Origin: Ancylobacter aquaticus
Lineage (GTDB): Bacteria; Pseudomonadota; Alphaproteobacteria; Rhizobiales; Xanthobacteraceae
Reading direction: 5' to 3'
Assembly: GCF_004339465.1 (NCBI RefSeq)
Contig: NZ_SMFY01000004.1
Location: forward strand, 124,001 to 188,000
Length of the DNA: 64,000 nucleotides
Both the position numbers and the translations under genes were made by a program. Numbering within the stretch: position 1 is the stretch's first letter; each line of letters begins with the position of its first letter. This document shows positions 26,825 to 35,324 of the stretch, in pieces. The notes beneath the pieces were generated by a model. The model saw only the letters and a list, made by a program, of their open reading frames with translations. It did no database searches and was not told the origin of the DNA.

Positions 26825-27601
26825 ATGAAGATCGCGGTGCTGCTTTCAGCTGGCCGGCATCCGGTGTCCGGCCGTCCCGCCCCGGTGCCGGTGGAGCTGC
26901 AGGCGATTCGCCTCGCCGTCGAGATCGGCCGCCAATTCGGCGGTGACGTCACCGGCCTGCATGCCGGCCCGGAGCTCGGGCCGCTCACCGATGCGCTGGG
27001 CCATGGCCTTGCCCGTCTTGTGCATCTCCACAATGAGGGCGAGTCGGACCCCGCCCCCAGCCTTGCCGCCGCCCTGGCGGAAGGCGCCTACGACCTCATC
27101 CTCGCCGGCCGCGCCGGACAGGGCGGCGAGGATTCCGGCCTGCTGCCCTACACGCTGGCGCGCACGCTCGGCCTGCCGATCATCGCCGATGCCGCCGCGC
27201 TGGCGCTCGGCGAGGCGCCGGGAACGCTCGGCGTCGAGCAGGCACTGGCGCGCGGCGCGCGGCGGCGCCTCCTTGTTCGGCTGCCGGCGCTCGTCACCGT
27301 GCACCCCGCCGCACCGGCGCCGCTGCCCTTCGCCTTCGCCGCCGCCCGGCGGGGCAGCAGCGAGGCCCGCCCCGGCCGGCACGCTCCCGCCCCCTCGCCC
27401 ACCGTGGAGGAACGGCCCTACCGCCCCCGCCCGAAGCTCATCGCCAAGGCGGCGGCGGGTTCCACCGCGCTGGAGCGGCTGCGCGCCGCCACGGAGGCCG
27501 CCAGCGGCGGCGGCCGCCTGCTGGTGGACCCGGCGCCGGAAGAGGCGGCGCGCGAAATCCTCGCGCATCTGCGCGCGCTCGGCCTGGTCACCGCGCGCTA
27601 A
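26825..27601 (+). CDS. etfB: electron transfer flavoprotein beta subunit (betaine-catabolism type)
   Basis: A 258-aa ETF beta subunit. MKIAVLLSAG with the N-terminal adenine-nucleotide alpha-hydrolase-like fold and the ILAGRAGQGGEDSGLLPYTLARTLGLP segment identify the family. It follows etfA after 10 bases, so the subunit order is alpha-beta, whereas from memory the Pseudomonas cluster has beta before alpha. It is the last gene of the dgc operon. No clear terminator follows. Confidence 0.9.
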   Translation: MKIAVLLSAGRHPVSGRPAPVPVELQAIRLAVEIGRQFGGDVTGLHAGPELGPLTDALGHGLARLVHLHNEGESDPAPSLAAALAEGAYDLILAGRAGQGGEDSGLLPYTLARTLGLPIIADAAALALGEAPGTLGVEQALARGARRRLLVRLPALVTVHPAAPAPLPFAFAAARRGSSEARPGRHAPAPSPTVEERPYRPRPKLIAKAAAGSTALERLRAATEAASGGGRLLVDPAPEEAAREILAHLRALGLVTAR

Positions 27602-28011
27602 TACACCCCGCCATCTGGGGATTGCGGGTGGCATAGCGGCGAACTTTGCCTATGCTCGACGCGCGTTTCCTCATGCAATCGCCACGAAGAGACGCTAACA
27701 AGCTACCGCTTCCCGGGGGCCGGCGACGCATGCGCGAGAGAGGGAAACCGTTCATGAGCGATACCGTCGAGGCGGGATGCGGGCCGCGTGGCCCTGCCCT
27801 CCTTCGCCATAAGCCGCCGGCGCTCGCTGTCGCGGCGGCCCGGTGCGGCCGGCACGCGCCCTGCGACGCCACGCTCCCGACCGGCGCCAGCCGATCCGAC
27901 TGAAGGGCGCGCGCCAACGCTCCTCCCGCCGGCCGGCACGCCTGCCTTCATCCGATGGTCATATGGGCGTGCTTTCTCCGACCGCCTTCCTGAGACAGAC
28001 AAGACTGAACA
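27602..28011. other. intergenic region without a recognisable gene
   Basis: About 410 bases between etfB and the PAP2 gene. Short open frames exist but none has coding character or a convincing ribosome site. I see no hairpin-plus-T-run terminator. The promoter of the PAP2 gene is expected in the right half. Confidence 0.6.
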
Positions 28012-28965
28012 ATGGTCTCCCCCAGCAATTTTTCGCGCGATCTCATGGATGGCTGCCGGCGCTCGCCGCTCTTGGCCACCGTTCTTGTGACAGCTTTGCT
28101 GTCGTTGATGTTCTATCTGTTTCCTCAGATTGATCTCGCTTTTTCCGGCCTTTTCTACGTTCCGGGCCAGGGATTCCCGGCAGCCCATATCGGCCTGCTG
28201 CAGGATTTCCGCACCTTCGCCTCCAACATTTCCATCTCGCTGCCGCTGCTTATTCTGGTCTGCCTGATCCTCAAGCTCTCCTTCCCCGCCAAGGCGAGCC
28301 TGCTTCCGCCTCGCATGGCGCTTTTGTTCGTTCCTCTGTACCTGCTCGGCCCGGCCCTGCTGGTGAACGGCATTCTCAAGCCTTATTGGGGCCGTCCGCG
28401 CCCGCTGAACGTCACTGAGTTCGGCGGCCCGTGGCCGTTCGAGGACCCGTGGGTGATCGGCGTGCAGGGGCTGGGCAACCACTCCTTCTCGTCGGGCGAG
28501 GCCGCAACCACCGCCTGTCTCCTGCCGCTCATCCTGTTCGTGCCCCGCGAATGGCGCTGGCAGGTGGGCACGTTGATCGGCATCTTCGTCGCGGCGGTCG
28601 GTCTCAACCGCATCGCTTTCGGCGGGCATTTCTTCTCCGATGTGGTCATCTCCATCGGGCTGATGTTGATTCTGGCGGCGGCGCTCCACCACCTCATCTT
28701 CGTGCGCTATCGCGATACCCTGTCCGATGCGGCGCTGGAGGAGCGGTTGACCGCGCTCGGCTACCGTTGGGCCGATGACCGCGCGGCACTTCGGCGCCGG
28801 GTACGACAGGGTGCAGCTTCCGCGTACCGTGCCGCCCGCAGCCTTCGCCGCGCCGAACGTTCAATCCATCCCGGAGCGGCTGCCCGCGCCGCCGCCATGG
28901 ACGTTCCGGCAACCGCTGCCGGCAAGCCGGCCAGCCCGAACCCGATCACGCCGAACCTGTCATAG
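28012..28965 (+). CDS. PAP2-family membrane phosphatase
   Basis: A 317-aa inner-membrane phosphatase of the PAP2 superfamily with about six hydrophobic helices. The three PAP2 motifs are visible: KPYWGRPRP, SFSSGEA and NRIAFGGHFFSDV. In the second motif the usual PSGH is SSGE, so the first catalytic histidine is replaced by Glu; the last motif keeps its His and Asp. Lipid phosphatases such as LpxE/LpxF or undecaprenyl-PP phosphatases share this fold, but the substrate cannot be read from sequence. The C-terminal 80 residues are Ala/Arg-rich and less conserved. Confidence 0.88.
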   Translation: MVSPSNFSRDLMDGCRRSPLLATVLVTALLSLMFYLFPQIDLAFSGLFYVPGQGFPAAHIGLLQDFRTFASNISISLPLLILVCLILKLSFPAKASLLPPRMALLFVPLYLLGPALLVNGILKPYWGRPRPLNVTEFGGPWPFEDPWVIGVQGLGNHSFSSGEAATTACLLPLILFVPREWRWQVGTLIGIFVAAVGLNRIAFGGHFFSDVVISIGLMLILAAALHHLIFVRYRDTLSDAALEERLTALGYRWADDRAALRRRVRQGAASAYRAARSLRRAERSIHPGAAARAAAMDVPATAAGKPASPNPITPNLS

Positions 28966-29003
28966 CGGCCGGCGAAGCTTTCAGCGCGCTCGAGAGCCTT
29001 TCC

Positions 29004-29025
29004 GATCAGGTGGAACCACCTGATC
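29004..29025. terminator. perfect palindrome between convergent PAP2 and betA genes
   Basis: GATCAGGTGG-AA-CCACCTGATC, a 10-bp perfect stem centred between the convergent stops at 28965 and 29106. There is no strong T-run. It may be a bidirectional terminator or a copy of a dispersed intergenic palindrome. The flanks (AGCCTTTCC / GGAGAAAGTGCT) extend the symmetry imperfectly. Confidence 0.5.
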
Positions 29026-29105
29026 GAGGAGAAAGTGCTCTTTATATTCAATGAGCTGGAGCATTTTCTCGTCGCGAAAGTCTGTCAACTCTCGCGGAAA
29101 ATTCT

Positions 29106-30776
29106 CTAGCGTTGCGCGCTTTGCCAGTTTGCCGCGACATAGACGGGCGCGTTGGAGGGCGCCAGCAGCGGCCGGCCGAGAATATGGTCCGCCGCCTTCT
29201 CCGCCATCATGATGGTCGGCGCGTTGAGATTGGCGTTGGTGATGGACGGCATGGCGGAGGAATCCACCACCCGGAGCCCCTCCACCCCGATCACCCGCAT
29301 CTGCGGGTCGAGCACCGCCAGCGGGTCGGAGGGCGCGCCCATCCGGCAGGTGCAGGAAGGGTGATAGGCGCTCTCAACCTTTTCCTCGACAAAGGCGTCG
29401 ATCGCCTCATCGCTCGTCACCCCCGCCCCCGGCGCGATCTCCCTGCCGCGATAGGGTGCGAACGCCTCCTGCGCGAAGATCTCACGGGTCAGGCGCACGG
29501 CGGCGCGGAACTCGGTCCGGTCGTCGGGATGGGTGAGGTAGTTGAACTGGATGCGCGGTGCCTCGAACGGGTCGGCCGAGTTGAGCCGCACCCAGCCCCG
29601 GCTCTTGGAGCGCATCGGCCCGACATGGGCCTGGTAGCCATGTTCGCTCGCCAGATCCTGCCCGTCATAGGTCACGGCGAGGGGAAGGAAATGATACTGG
29701 ATGTCCGGCGAGGCGATGCCGGGGCGCGAGCGAATAAAACCGCACGCCTCGAAATGATTGGTCGCGCCGAGCCCGTCCTTGCGCAGAAGCCAGCGCGCGC
29801 CGATCAGGCCGCGGGCAAACAGCCCCATCTGCGAGTAAAGCGTGATCGGCTGGGTGCAGGCCTGCTGGAAATAGATCTCCAGATGATCCTGCAAATTCTC
29901 GCCCACTCCCGGCCTGTCGGCCATCACCTCGATGCCGAGCGGGCGCAATTCCTCGGGATTGCCGATTCCGGAGAGTTTCAGAAGCTGCGGCGAGTTGATC
30001 GACCCGCCCGACAGGATCACCTCGCGGGCGGCCCGCACTTCGTGCACGGCCCCCCCGCGCGACCAGCGCACCCCGACGGCGCGGCGCCCCTCGAACAGAA
30101 TGCGCTCCACACGCGCATGGGTCTCGACCTTCAAATTGCTGCGCTTCATCGCCGGCCTGAGATAGGCATTGGCCGCCGACCAGCGCACGCCGTCCTTCAC
30201 GGTCATGTCCATGCGGCCGAAGCCTTCCTGGCGGTAGCCGTTCACGTCGTCGCTGGCGGGGTAGCCGGCCTGCTCCGCCGCCGTGATGAAGGCCTTGTAG
30301 AGCGGATTCTCCAGCGTGCCGTAGCGGTTGGCGAGCGGGCCATCGCTGCCGCGATAGGCGTCGCCGCCCTCGCGCCGGGCCTCCGCTTTCTGGAAGTAGG
30401 GCAGCACGTCGGCATAGGACCAGCCCTGCGCGCCCTCCTCCTGCCAGCGGTCGAAATCCGCCGGCGCGCCGCGCATATAGACGAGCCCGTTGATCGAGGA
30501 CGAGCCGCCGAGCACCTTGCCGCGCGGGCAGTGCATCCGCCGCCCGCCAAGGCCCGGCTCCGGCTCGCTCTCGTACATCCAGTTGTATGTCTTCATGTTC
30601 ATCGGGATGGAGAGCGCACTCGGCATCTGGATGAACACGGAGCGGTCGGAGCCGCCATATTCCAGCACGAGAACGCGGGTGCTCCCATCCGCACTCAGCC
30701 GGTCGGCCAGCACGCAACCGGCCGAGCCGGCACCGATGATCACAAAATCATAGAGATCGTGGGCGCCGTTGCGCAT
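29106..30776 (-). CDS. betA: choline dehydrogenase
   Basis: A 556-aa GMC-family flavoprotein that oxidises choline to betaine aldehyde, and can go on to betaine, feeding the respiratory chain. The FAD-binding motif DFVIIGAGSAGCVLADRLS lies at the N-terminus. Both GMC signatures are present (PRGKVLGGSSSINGLVYMRG and GGSINSPQLLKLSGIG), and the C-terminal YHPSCTCRMG holds the catalytic His. Its ATG shares one base with the betB stop (TGATG), so it is the second gene of a betIB-betA operon. Confidence 0.95.
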   Translation of the reverse strand: MRNGAHDLYDFVIIGAGSAGCVLADRLSADGSTRVLVLEYGGSDRSVFIQMPSALSIPMNMKTYNWMYESEPEPGLGGRRMHCPRGKVLGGSSSINGLVYMRGAPADFDRWQEEGAQGWSYADVLPYFQKAEARREGGDAYRGSDGPLANRYGTLENPLYKAFITAAEQAGYPASDDVNGYRQEGFGRMDMTVKDGVRWSAANAYLRPAMKRSNLKVETHARVERILFEGRRAVGVRWSRGGAVHEVRAAREVILSGGSINSPQLLKLSGIGNPEELRPLGIEVMADRPGVGENLQDHLEIYFQQACTQPITLYSQMGLFARGLIGARWLLRKDGLGATNHFEACGFIRSRPGIASPDIQYHFLPLAVTYDGQDLASEHGYQAHVGPMRSKSRGWVRLNSADPFEAPRIQFNYLTHPDDRTEFRAAVRLTREIFAQEAFAPYRGREIAPGAGVTSDEAIDAFVEEKVESAYHPSCTCRMGAPSDPLAVLDPQMRVIGVEGLRVVDSSAMPSITNANLNAPTIMMAEKAADHILGRPLLAPSNAPVYVAANWQSAQR

Positions 30777-32242
30777 CAGTAAGGCGCCTCGACGCGGCCG
30801 AGATTGACGTAGACGCTCTTGAGCTGCGTGTAGTGCTCGATCGCCGCCTTGCCGTTCTCGCGCCCGAGGCCGGATTGCTTGACGCCGCCGAAGGGCAGCT
30901 CGATCGGCGTGATGTTGTAGGCGTTGATCCAGCAGGTGCCGGCCTGAAGCTGCGCGATCACCCGGTGCCCGCGCGAGAGATCGCGGGTGAACACGCCGGC
31001 GGCAAGGCCGAAATCGGTGTCGTTGGCCCGCGCGATCACCTCGTCCTCGTCGGTGAAGGACAGCACCGCCATGACCGGCCCGAAAATCTCCTCGCGCACG
31101 ATGCTCATGGCCTCGTCGCAGCCGTCGAACACGGTAGGGGCGACGAAGCAGCCCTTGCCCAGCGCCCCGCTGGTGACGCGCTCGCCGCCAGCCAGCAGCT
31201 TGGCCCCCTCCGCCTTGCCCTTGGCGATGTAGCCCAGCACCTTTTCCATATGGTCCGGCGAGATCAGCGCGCCGACCTGCGTCGCCGGGTCGAGCGGGTC
31301 GCCGACCACCATCTTCGCCACGCGGGCAGTGAGCTTTTCGAGGAAGGCCGCGCGCACGCTCTCATGCACGAAGACGCGGGTGCCATTGGAGCAGACCTCG
31401 CCGGCCGAATAGAAATTGGCCAGCATCGCGCCGGACACCGCATCGTCGAGATCGGCGTCGTCGAACACGATCAGCGGCGACTTGCCGCCGAGTTCCAGCG
31501 TCACATATTTCAGTGTGCCGGCGGCGTCCGCCATCACCTTCTTGCCGGTGCCGACCTCGCCGGTGAGCGACACCTTGGCGATGCCGGGGTGGCGGGTCAG
31601 CAGGCGCCCCGTCTCGGCAAAGCCTTGCACGACGCTGAACACGCCTTCCGGCACGCCCGCCTCGGCATAGATTTCGGCCAGCTTCAGCGCGGTGAGCGGG
31701 GTCAGTTCGGCCGGCTTGAAGATCATGGCATTGCCGCAGGCGAGCGCGGGGGCAGATTTCCAGCAGGCGATCTGCAGCGGGTAGTTCCACGCGCCGATGC
31801 CCGCGACGATGCCGAGCGGCTCGCGGCGGGTATAGCCGAAGGCGCTGGGGCCGAGGTCCACATGCTCGCCCGAGAGCGTAGCGGCGAGGCCCGCATAATA
31901 TTCGAGGCATTCCGCGCCCGAGAGCACGTCGACCACGCTGGTTTCCTGGATCGGCTTGCCCGTGTCGAGCGTTTCCAGATGCGCGAGTTCGTCATTGCGC
32001 GCCCGCAGCAGGTCCACCGCCCGCTTGAGAATGCGCCCGCGCTCGGCGCCGGTCATCGTGCCCCACACCTTCTGGCCCTTGCGCGCGGCCGCCACCGCCG
32101 TCTCGACCTCGGCCTCGCCGGCGATTTCGATCTCCGCCAGCACCTCGCCGGTGGCGGGGTTGGAGGTGGTGAAGGTGGCGCCGCCCGTCGGGCGGTAATG
32201 CCCGCCGATATGGTTGGCGTGCAGCTTGGGTCGGGTGCTCAT
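30776..32242 (-). CDS. betB: betaine aldehyde dehydrogenase (BetB part of the BetI-BetB frame)
   Basis: This stretch encodes a complete 488-aa NAD(P)-dependent aldehyde dehydrogenase that oxidises betaine aldehyde to glycine betaine. The catalytic Glu is in LELGGKSP and the nucleophile Cys in [14 protein letters not shown]. The N-terminus at ATG 32242 ([14 protein letters not shown]) is where BetB proteins normally begin, so internal initiation here is possible. However, no good Shine-Dalgarno is seen upstream and the same frame stays open from the betI region. It may be made alone, only as a fusion, or both. Confidence 0.9.
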   Translation of the reverse strand: MSTRPKLHANHIGGHYRPTGGATFTTSNPATGEVLAEIEIAGEAEVETAVAAARKGQKVWGTMTGAERGRILKRAVDLLRARNDELAHLETLDTGKPIQETSVVDVLSGAECLEYYAGLAATLSGEHVDLGPSAFGYTRREPLGIVAGIGAWNYPLQIACWKSAPALACGNAMIFKPAELTPLTALKLAEIYAEAGVPEGVFSVVQGFAETGRLLTRHPGIAKVSLTGEVGTGKKVMADAAGTLKYVTLELGGKSPLIVFDDADLDDAVSGAMLANFYSAGEVCSNGTRVFVHESVRAAFLEKLTARVAKMVVGDPLDPATQVGALISPDHMEKVLGYIAKGKAEGAKLLAGGERVTSGALGKGCFVAPTVFDGCDEAMSIVREEIFGPVMAVLSFTDEDEVIARANDTDFGLAAGVFTRDLSRGHRVIAQLQAGTCWINAYNITPIELPFGGVKQSGLGRENGKAAIEHYTQLKSVYVNLGRVEAPY

Positions 32243-32947
32243 GGAAGAAGGTCCACTGCTGGAAGGCGCCGGCGCGGCGGCGGCGATCTGGGCGTCGACG
32301 AAAAGCGAGGCGACCTGCCGGGCGCTGACCGAATCGGTCTCGCCGGCGGCGGAAAGCGAGGAGCGCAGCCACAGCCCGTCGATGATGGCGGCGATGGTGA
32401 TGGCGACGCGGGACACGTCGGCGGGCGCGACGAGGCCGCGCAGGTCGTGGCGGAGATTGGCCAGCATGCGCGCCTGGTAGATGCGCTGCACCCGGCGCAG
32501 CCGCTCGGAATGCAGCACCTGCCCCCAGAAGGCGAGCCAGACGCTGGAGGTACGCTGGTCGAATTCCTCGGGCGCCAGATTGGCGTCGATCAGAGCCTGC
32601 ACCCGGGCGCGCGGCGTGCGCGCTTCCCGCAGGCGCTGGGCCGAGGCGCGGTAGAGCCGCAGCGAGAGATGGCGGAGCGTCGCCTCCAGCAGGCCGTCCT
32701 TGTCGCCGAAATAATGCGCGACGAGGCCGGGGGAGACGCCGGCACGCCGGGCGATCTGCGCCAGGGTCGAGGCGTTGAAGCCGATTTCGGCAAGGGAATC
32801 GATGGTGGCGTCGATCAACTGGCGGCGGCGCACATCCTCCGGCGCGCGGCGACGGGTCTCTTCGTCCACACGCGCCGGGCCGGCCGGACCCTCCACCTGA
32901 TCGAACCGCGCCTGAGGCTTCTGCGCCTGCGCACTCGCCCGGGCCAC
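30776..32947 (-). CDS. betI: in-frame BetI-BetB fusion (TetR repressor joined to betaine aldehyde dehydrogenase)
   Basis: From GTG 32947, placed by AGGAGG five bases upstream, one open frame of 723 codons runs through a BetI-like repressor and then BetB without a stop. Residues 1-235 hold a 40-residue leader, the TetR helix-turn-helix ([32 protein letters not shown]) and a ligand domain ending [16 protein letters not shown] linker rich in Ala, Pro and Ser ([14 protein letters not shown]) joins it to MSTRPK of BetB. BetI represses bet genes until choline is present. Fusion of repressor and enzyme is unusual; a lost stop codon, a true bifunctional protein or a sequence error are the options. 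The frame also extends upstream to ATG 33112, but that part crosses the putative operator. Confidence 0.8.
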   Translation of the reverse strand: MARASAQAQKPQARFDQVEGPAGPARVDEETRRRAPEDVRRRQLIDATIDSLAEIGFNASTLAQIARRAGVSPGLVAHYFGDKDGLLEATLRHLSLRLYRASAQRLREARTPRARVQALIDANLAPEEFDQRTSSVWLAFWGQVLHSERLRRVQRIYQARMLANLRHDLRGLVAPADVSRVAITIAAIIDGLWLRSSLSAAGETDSVSARQVASLFVDAQIAAAAPAPSSSGPSSMSTRPKLHANHIGGHYRPTGGATFTTSNPATGEVLAEIEIAGEAEVETAVAAARKGQKVWGTMTGAERGRILKRAVDLLRARNDELAHLETLDTGKPIQETSVVDVLSGAECLEYYAGLAATLSGEHVDLGPSAFGYTRREPLGIVAGIGAWNYPLQIACWKSAPALACGNAMIFKPAELTPLTALKLAEIYAEAGVPEGVFSVVQGFAETGRLLTRHPGIAKVSLTGEVGTGKKVMADAAGTLKYVTLELGGKSPLIVFDDADLDDAVSGAMLANFYSAGEVCSNGTRVFVHESVRAAFLEKLTARVAKMVVGDPLDPATQVGALISPDHMEKVLGYIAKGKAEGAKLLAGGERVTSGALGKGCFVAPTVFDGCDEAMSIVREEIFGPVMAVLSFTDEDEVIARANDTDFGLAAGVFTRDLSRGHRVIAQLQAGTCWINAYNITPIELPFGGVKQSGLGRENGKAAIEHYTQLKSVYVNLGRVEAPY

Positions 32948-32976
32948 CGGCACCTCCTGATCGTCACGAACGGCGT

Positions 32977-32996
32977 TATTGAATGCTCGTACAATA
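32977..32996. promoter_or_regulatory. candidate BetI operator in front of betIB
   Basis: Imperfect 20-bp palindrome TATTGAA-TGCTCG-TACAATA, 30 bases upstream of the betI GTG. Half-sites and the 6-base spacer match the palindrome at 33153, which fits one TetR-type repressor acting on both units. Confidence 0.55.
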
Positions 32997-33152
32997 CATG
33001 GATCAGGCGTGCCGACAATCCCCACTCCATCGGCAAACGCCCGTGTCGGAACGCTTCTGTCGACGTGGCGCGATTCGGCAAACGGCCTCCAAAAGCGTCG
33101 AAAATTCGACATTTTTGAGCAAAAATTGCGCGTGACAAATAGTCCAATCGCG

Positions 33153-33172
33153 TTTTGAATAGCTGTTCAAAA
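33153..33172. promoter_or_regulatory. candidate BetI operator in the choX upstream region
   Basis: Perfect 7-bp inverted repeat TTTTGAA-TAGCTG-TTCAAAA in the divergent betI-choX region, about 155 bases before choX. It shares the TTGAA-N6-T(T/A)CAA core with the site at 32977. Confidence 0.55.
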
Positions 33173-33327
33173 GAAGCCTCCAGAGGCCGCATCCGGGTGG
33201 AGCGGGTCGGGCCCGTTCGGGCGCCGCGAGACGCCGCCGTCCCCGACTTGTCGATTCCGGCCGTGCCGGGCTTGGCGTCAGGCCATGCCGGTTCCATGAT
33301 CCAGCCAGGATGCCAACGGGAACAATA

Positions 33328-34290
33328 ATGATGCGCATGTTCAATTTCATCGCCGCCGCCGCCCTTGGGCTGGCGCTCGGTGTCGCCCCCCAGCCGCACG
33401 ACGTGGCCCACGCCGCCGAGCCGGCCGCCTGCAAGACGGTCCGCTTCGCCGATGTCGGCTGGACCGACATCACCGCCACCACTGCCCTCGCCTCCGCGCT
33501 CCTGGAGGCTCTAGGCTACACCCCGAAGACGCAGGTTCTTTCGGTGCCGGTGACGTATAAATCCATGCAGACCAAGGACATCGACGTCTTCCTCGGCAAC
33601 TGGATGCCGACCATGGAAGCGGACCTTGCCCCCTATCGCGAGGACAAGAGCGTCGAAGTCATCGGCGTGAACCTCGAAGGCGCCAAGTACACGCTGGCGG
33701 TGCCGACCTATCTCTATGACGAAGGCCTGAAGTCCTTCGCAGACATCGCCAAGTTCAAGGACAAGCTCGACGGCAAGATCTATGGCATCGAGCCCGGCAA
33801 TGACGGCAACCGCCTGATCCTCGACATGATCAAGGACGACAAATACGGCCTGAAGGGCTTCGACCTCGTCGAATCCAGCGAGCAGGGCATGCTTGCCCAG
33901 GTCGAGCGCGCCTCCCGGCGGAACGAGGGCATCGTCTTCCTCGGCTGGGAACCGCACCCGATGAACTCGAAATACAAGATGAGCTACCTCTCGGGCGGTG
34001 ACGACGTGTTCGGCCCGAACTATGGCGGCGCCACGATCTACACCAATGCCCGCGCCGGCTACACCGCCGAGTGCCCCAATGTCGGCACGCTCATCAAGAA
34101 CCTGAAATTCTCGCTCGACACCGAAAATGTGGTGATGGGCTATATCCTGCTCGACGCCATGGAGCCTTCCAAGGCAGCCGACAAGTGGCTCAAAGCCAAT
34201 CCCACCGTGTGGGAGCCCTGGCTCGCCGGCGTCACCACGATCGACGGCAAGCCGGCCGTGCCGGCGGTGAAGGCCGCGCTGAAGCTCTGA
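33328..34290 (+). CDS. choX: choline ABC transporter, substrate-binding protein
   Basis: A 320-aa periplasmic binding protein of the OpuAC/ChoX type. A signal peptide (FNFIAAAALGLALGVAP) is followed by CKTVRFADVGWTDITATTALAS, FLGNWMPTMEADLAPY and a C-terminal YGGATIYTNARAGY region. The Trp/Tyr residues in these blocks fit the aromatic box that holds the quaternary ammonium group. Start choice is uncertain among ATG 33310, 33328 and 33331; the last two give a cleaner signal peptide. First gene of choXWV. Confidence 0.93.
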   Translation: MMRMFNFIAAAALGLALGVAPQPHDVAHAAEPAACKTVRFADVGWTDITATTALASALLEALGYTPKTQVLSVPVTYKSMQTKDIDVFLGNWMPTMEADLAPYREDKSVEVIGVNLEGAKYTLAVPTYLYDEGLKSFADIAKFKDKLDGKIYGIEPGNDGNRLILDMIKDDKYGLKGFDLVESSEQGMLAQVERASRRNEGIVFLGWEPHPMNSKYKMSYLSGGDDVFGPNYGGATIYTNARAGYTAECPNVGTLIKNLKFSLDTENVVMGYILLDAMEPSKAADKWLKANPTVWEPWLAGVTTIDGKPAVPAVKAALKL

Positions 34291-34300
34291 AAACCAGCAC

Positions 34301-34387
34301 GTCATCCCGGCCGCGCGCAGCGTGAGCCGGGATCGCTCTCCGCCTTTACGCGATCCCGGATCGGCACTGCGGACCGTCCGGGATGAC
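34301..34387. repeat. GTCATCCCGG mosaic palindromic element, copy 4
   Basis: From GTCATCCCGG to CCGGGATGAC, with inner arms GCCGGGATCGC and GCGATCCCGG. It is the cleanest copy: two hairpins in 87 bases, placed between choX and choW inside the operon. There it could stabilise the choX message and give more binding protein than permease. Confidence 0.8.
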
Positions 34388-34469
34388 GGGAGAGACAACC
34401 CGGCCGCGCCCGGATGTGGCGCGACCATCACGCCTTTTCCGCCCTCACTCACCCCGCCGAGGAGCGCCC

Positions 34470-35321
34470 ATGTATGACTGGCTGACCGAGCACAAGATTC
34501 CCCTGGGACTCTGGCTCCGCGACTTCGTCGACCTGCTCACCACGCATGGTCAGGGCTTCTTCGACTTCGTCTCGCTGGTGCTGGGGGCGCTGATCGGCGG
34601 CTTCACCGACGCGCTGCTCTGGGTGCCGCCGCTGCTCCTCATCGCGCTGTTCGGGCTGGCGGCATGGCTGGTCCACCGCTCCATTGGGCTGGTTGTGTTC
34701 ATCGTCGGCGCGCTCCTGCTGGTGACAAATCTCGGCTACTGGTCGGCGACGATGGAGACGCTCTCGCTCGTCATCTGCGCTACTCTGGTCTGCGTGGTGG
34801 TCGGCGTGCCCATCGGTATTGCCGCCGCCCACCGGCCGTGGCTCTACACCGCAATCCGGCCGATCCTCGACCTGATGCAGACCATCCCCACCTTCGTCTA
34901 TCTCATCCCGACGCTGGTGCTGTTCGGCCTGGGCGCGGTGCCGGGGCTAATCTCCACCGTCATCTTCTCCATCCCTGCCCCCATCCGCCTGACGCATCTG
35001 GGCATCTCTTCGGTGCCGCCGGCGCTGTATGAGGCCGGCAAGGCCTTCGGGGCGACGAAGACGCAGTTGCTGTTCAAAGTGGAACTGCCCTATGCGCTGC
35101 CCACCATCATGGCCGGCATCACCCAGTGCATCATGCTCAGCCTCTCCATGGTGGTCATCGCCGCGCTGGTGGGCGCCGACGGCCTCGGCAAGCCGGTGGT
35201 GCGGGCGCTCAATTCCGTCAACATCGCCATGGGCTTCGAGGCGGGCCTCGCCATCGTCGTCCTCGCCATCGTGCTCGACCGCGTCTGCAAGCGGCCCGAG
35301 CGTCGCTCGCGAAAGGGTTGA
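34470..35321 (+). CDS. choW: choline ABC transporter, permease
   Basis: A 283-aa inner-membrane permease of the ProW/OpuAB class with six or seven helices (FVSLVLGALIGGFTDALLW, PPLLLIALFGLAAWLV, LSLVICATLVCVVVGVPIGIAAA). The EAA-type coupling loop is YEAGKAFGATKTQLLFKVELPYALPTIMAGI. ATG 34470 is preceded by GAGGAGCGCCC, which fixes the start; the open frame further upstream enters the repeat. choV follows after three bases. Confidence 0.94.
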   Translation: MYDWLTEHKIPLGLWLRDFVDLLTTHGQGFFDFVSLVLGALIGGFTDALLWVPPLLLIALFGLAAWLVHRSIGLVVFIVGALLLVTNLGYWSATMETLSLVICATLVCVVVGVPIGIAAAHRPWLYTAIRPILDLMQTIPTFVYLIPTLVLFGLGAVPGLISTVIFSIPAPIRLTHLGISSVPPALYEAGKAFGATKTQLLFKVELPYALPTIMAGITQCIMLSLSMVVIAALVGADGLGKPVVRALNSVNIAMGFEAGLAIVVLAIVLDRVCKRPERRSRKG

Positions 35322-35324
35322 GCC

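Noticed and set aside
32948..33112. Longer BetI starting at ATG 33112
   Set aside because: The added residues match nothing in BetI, the stretch includes the putative operator, and GTG 32947 has AGGAGG at the right distance.
30833..33118. 761-codon open frame opposite betIB on the plus strand
   Set aside because: High GC keeps antisense frames open. The opposite strand has clear BetI and BetB motifs, and this frame's protein is His/Arg/Gly-rich with no domain.
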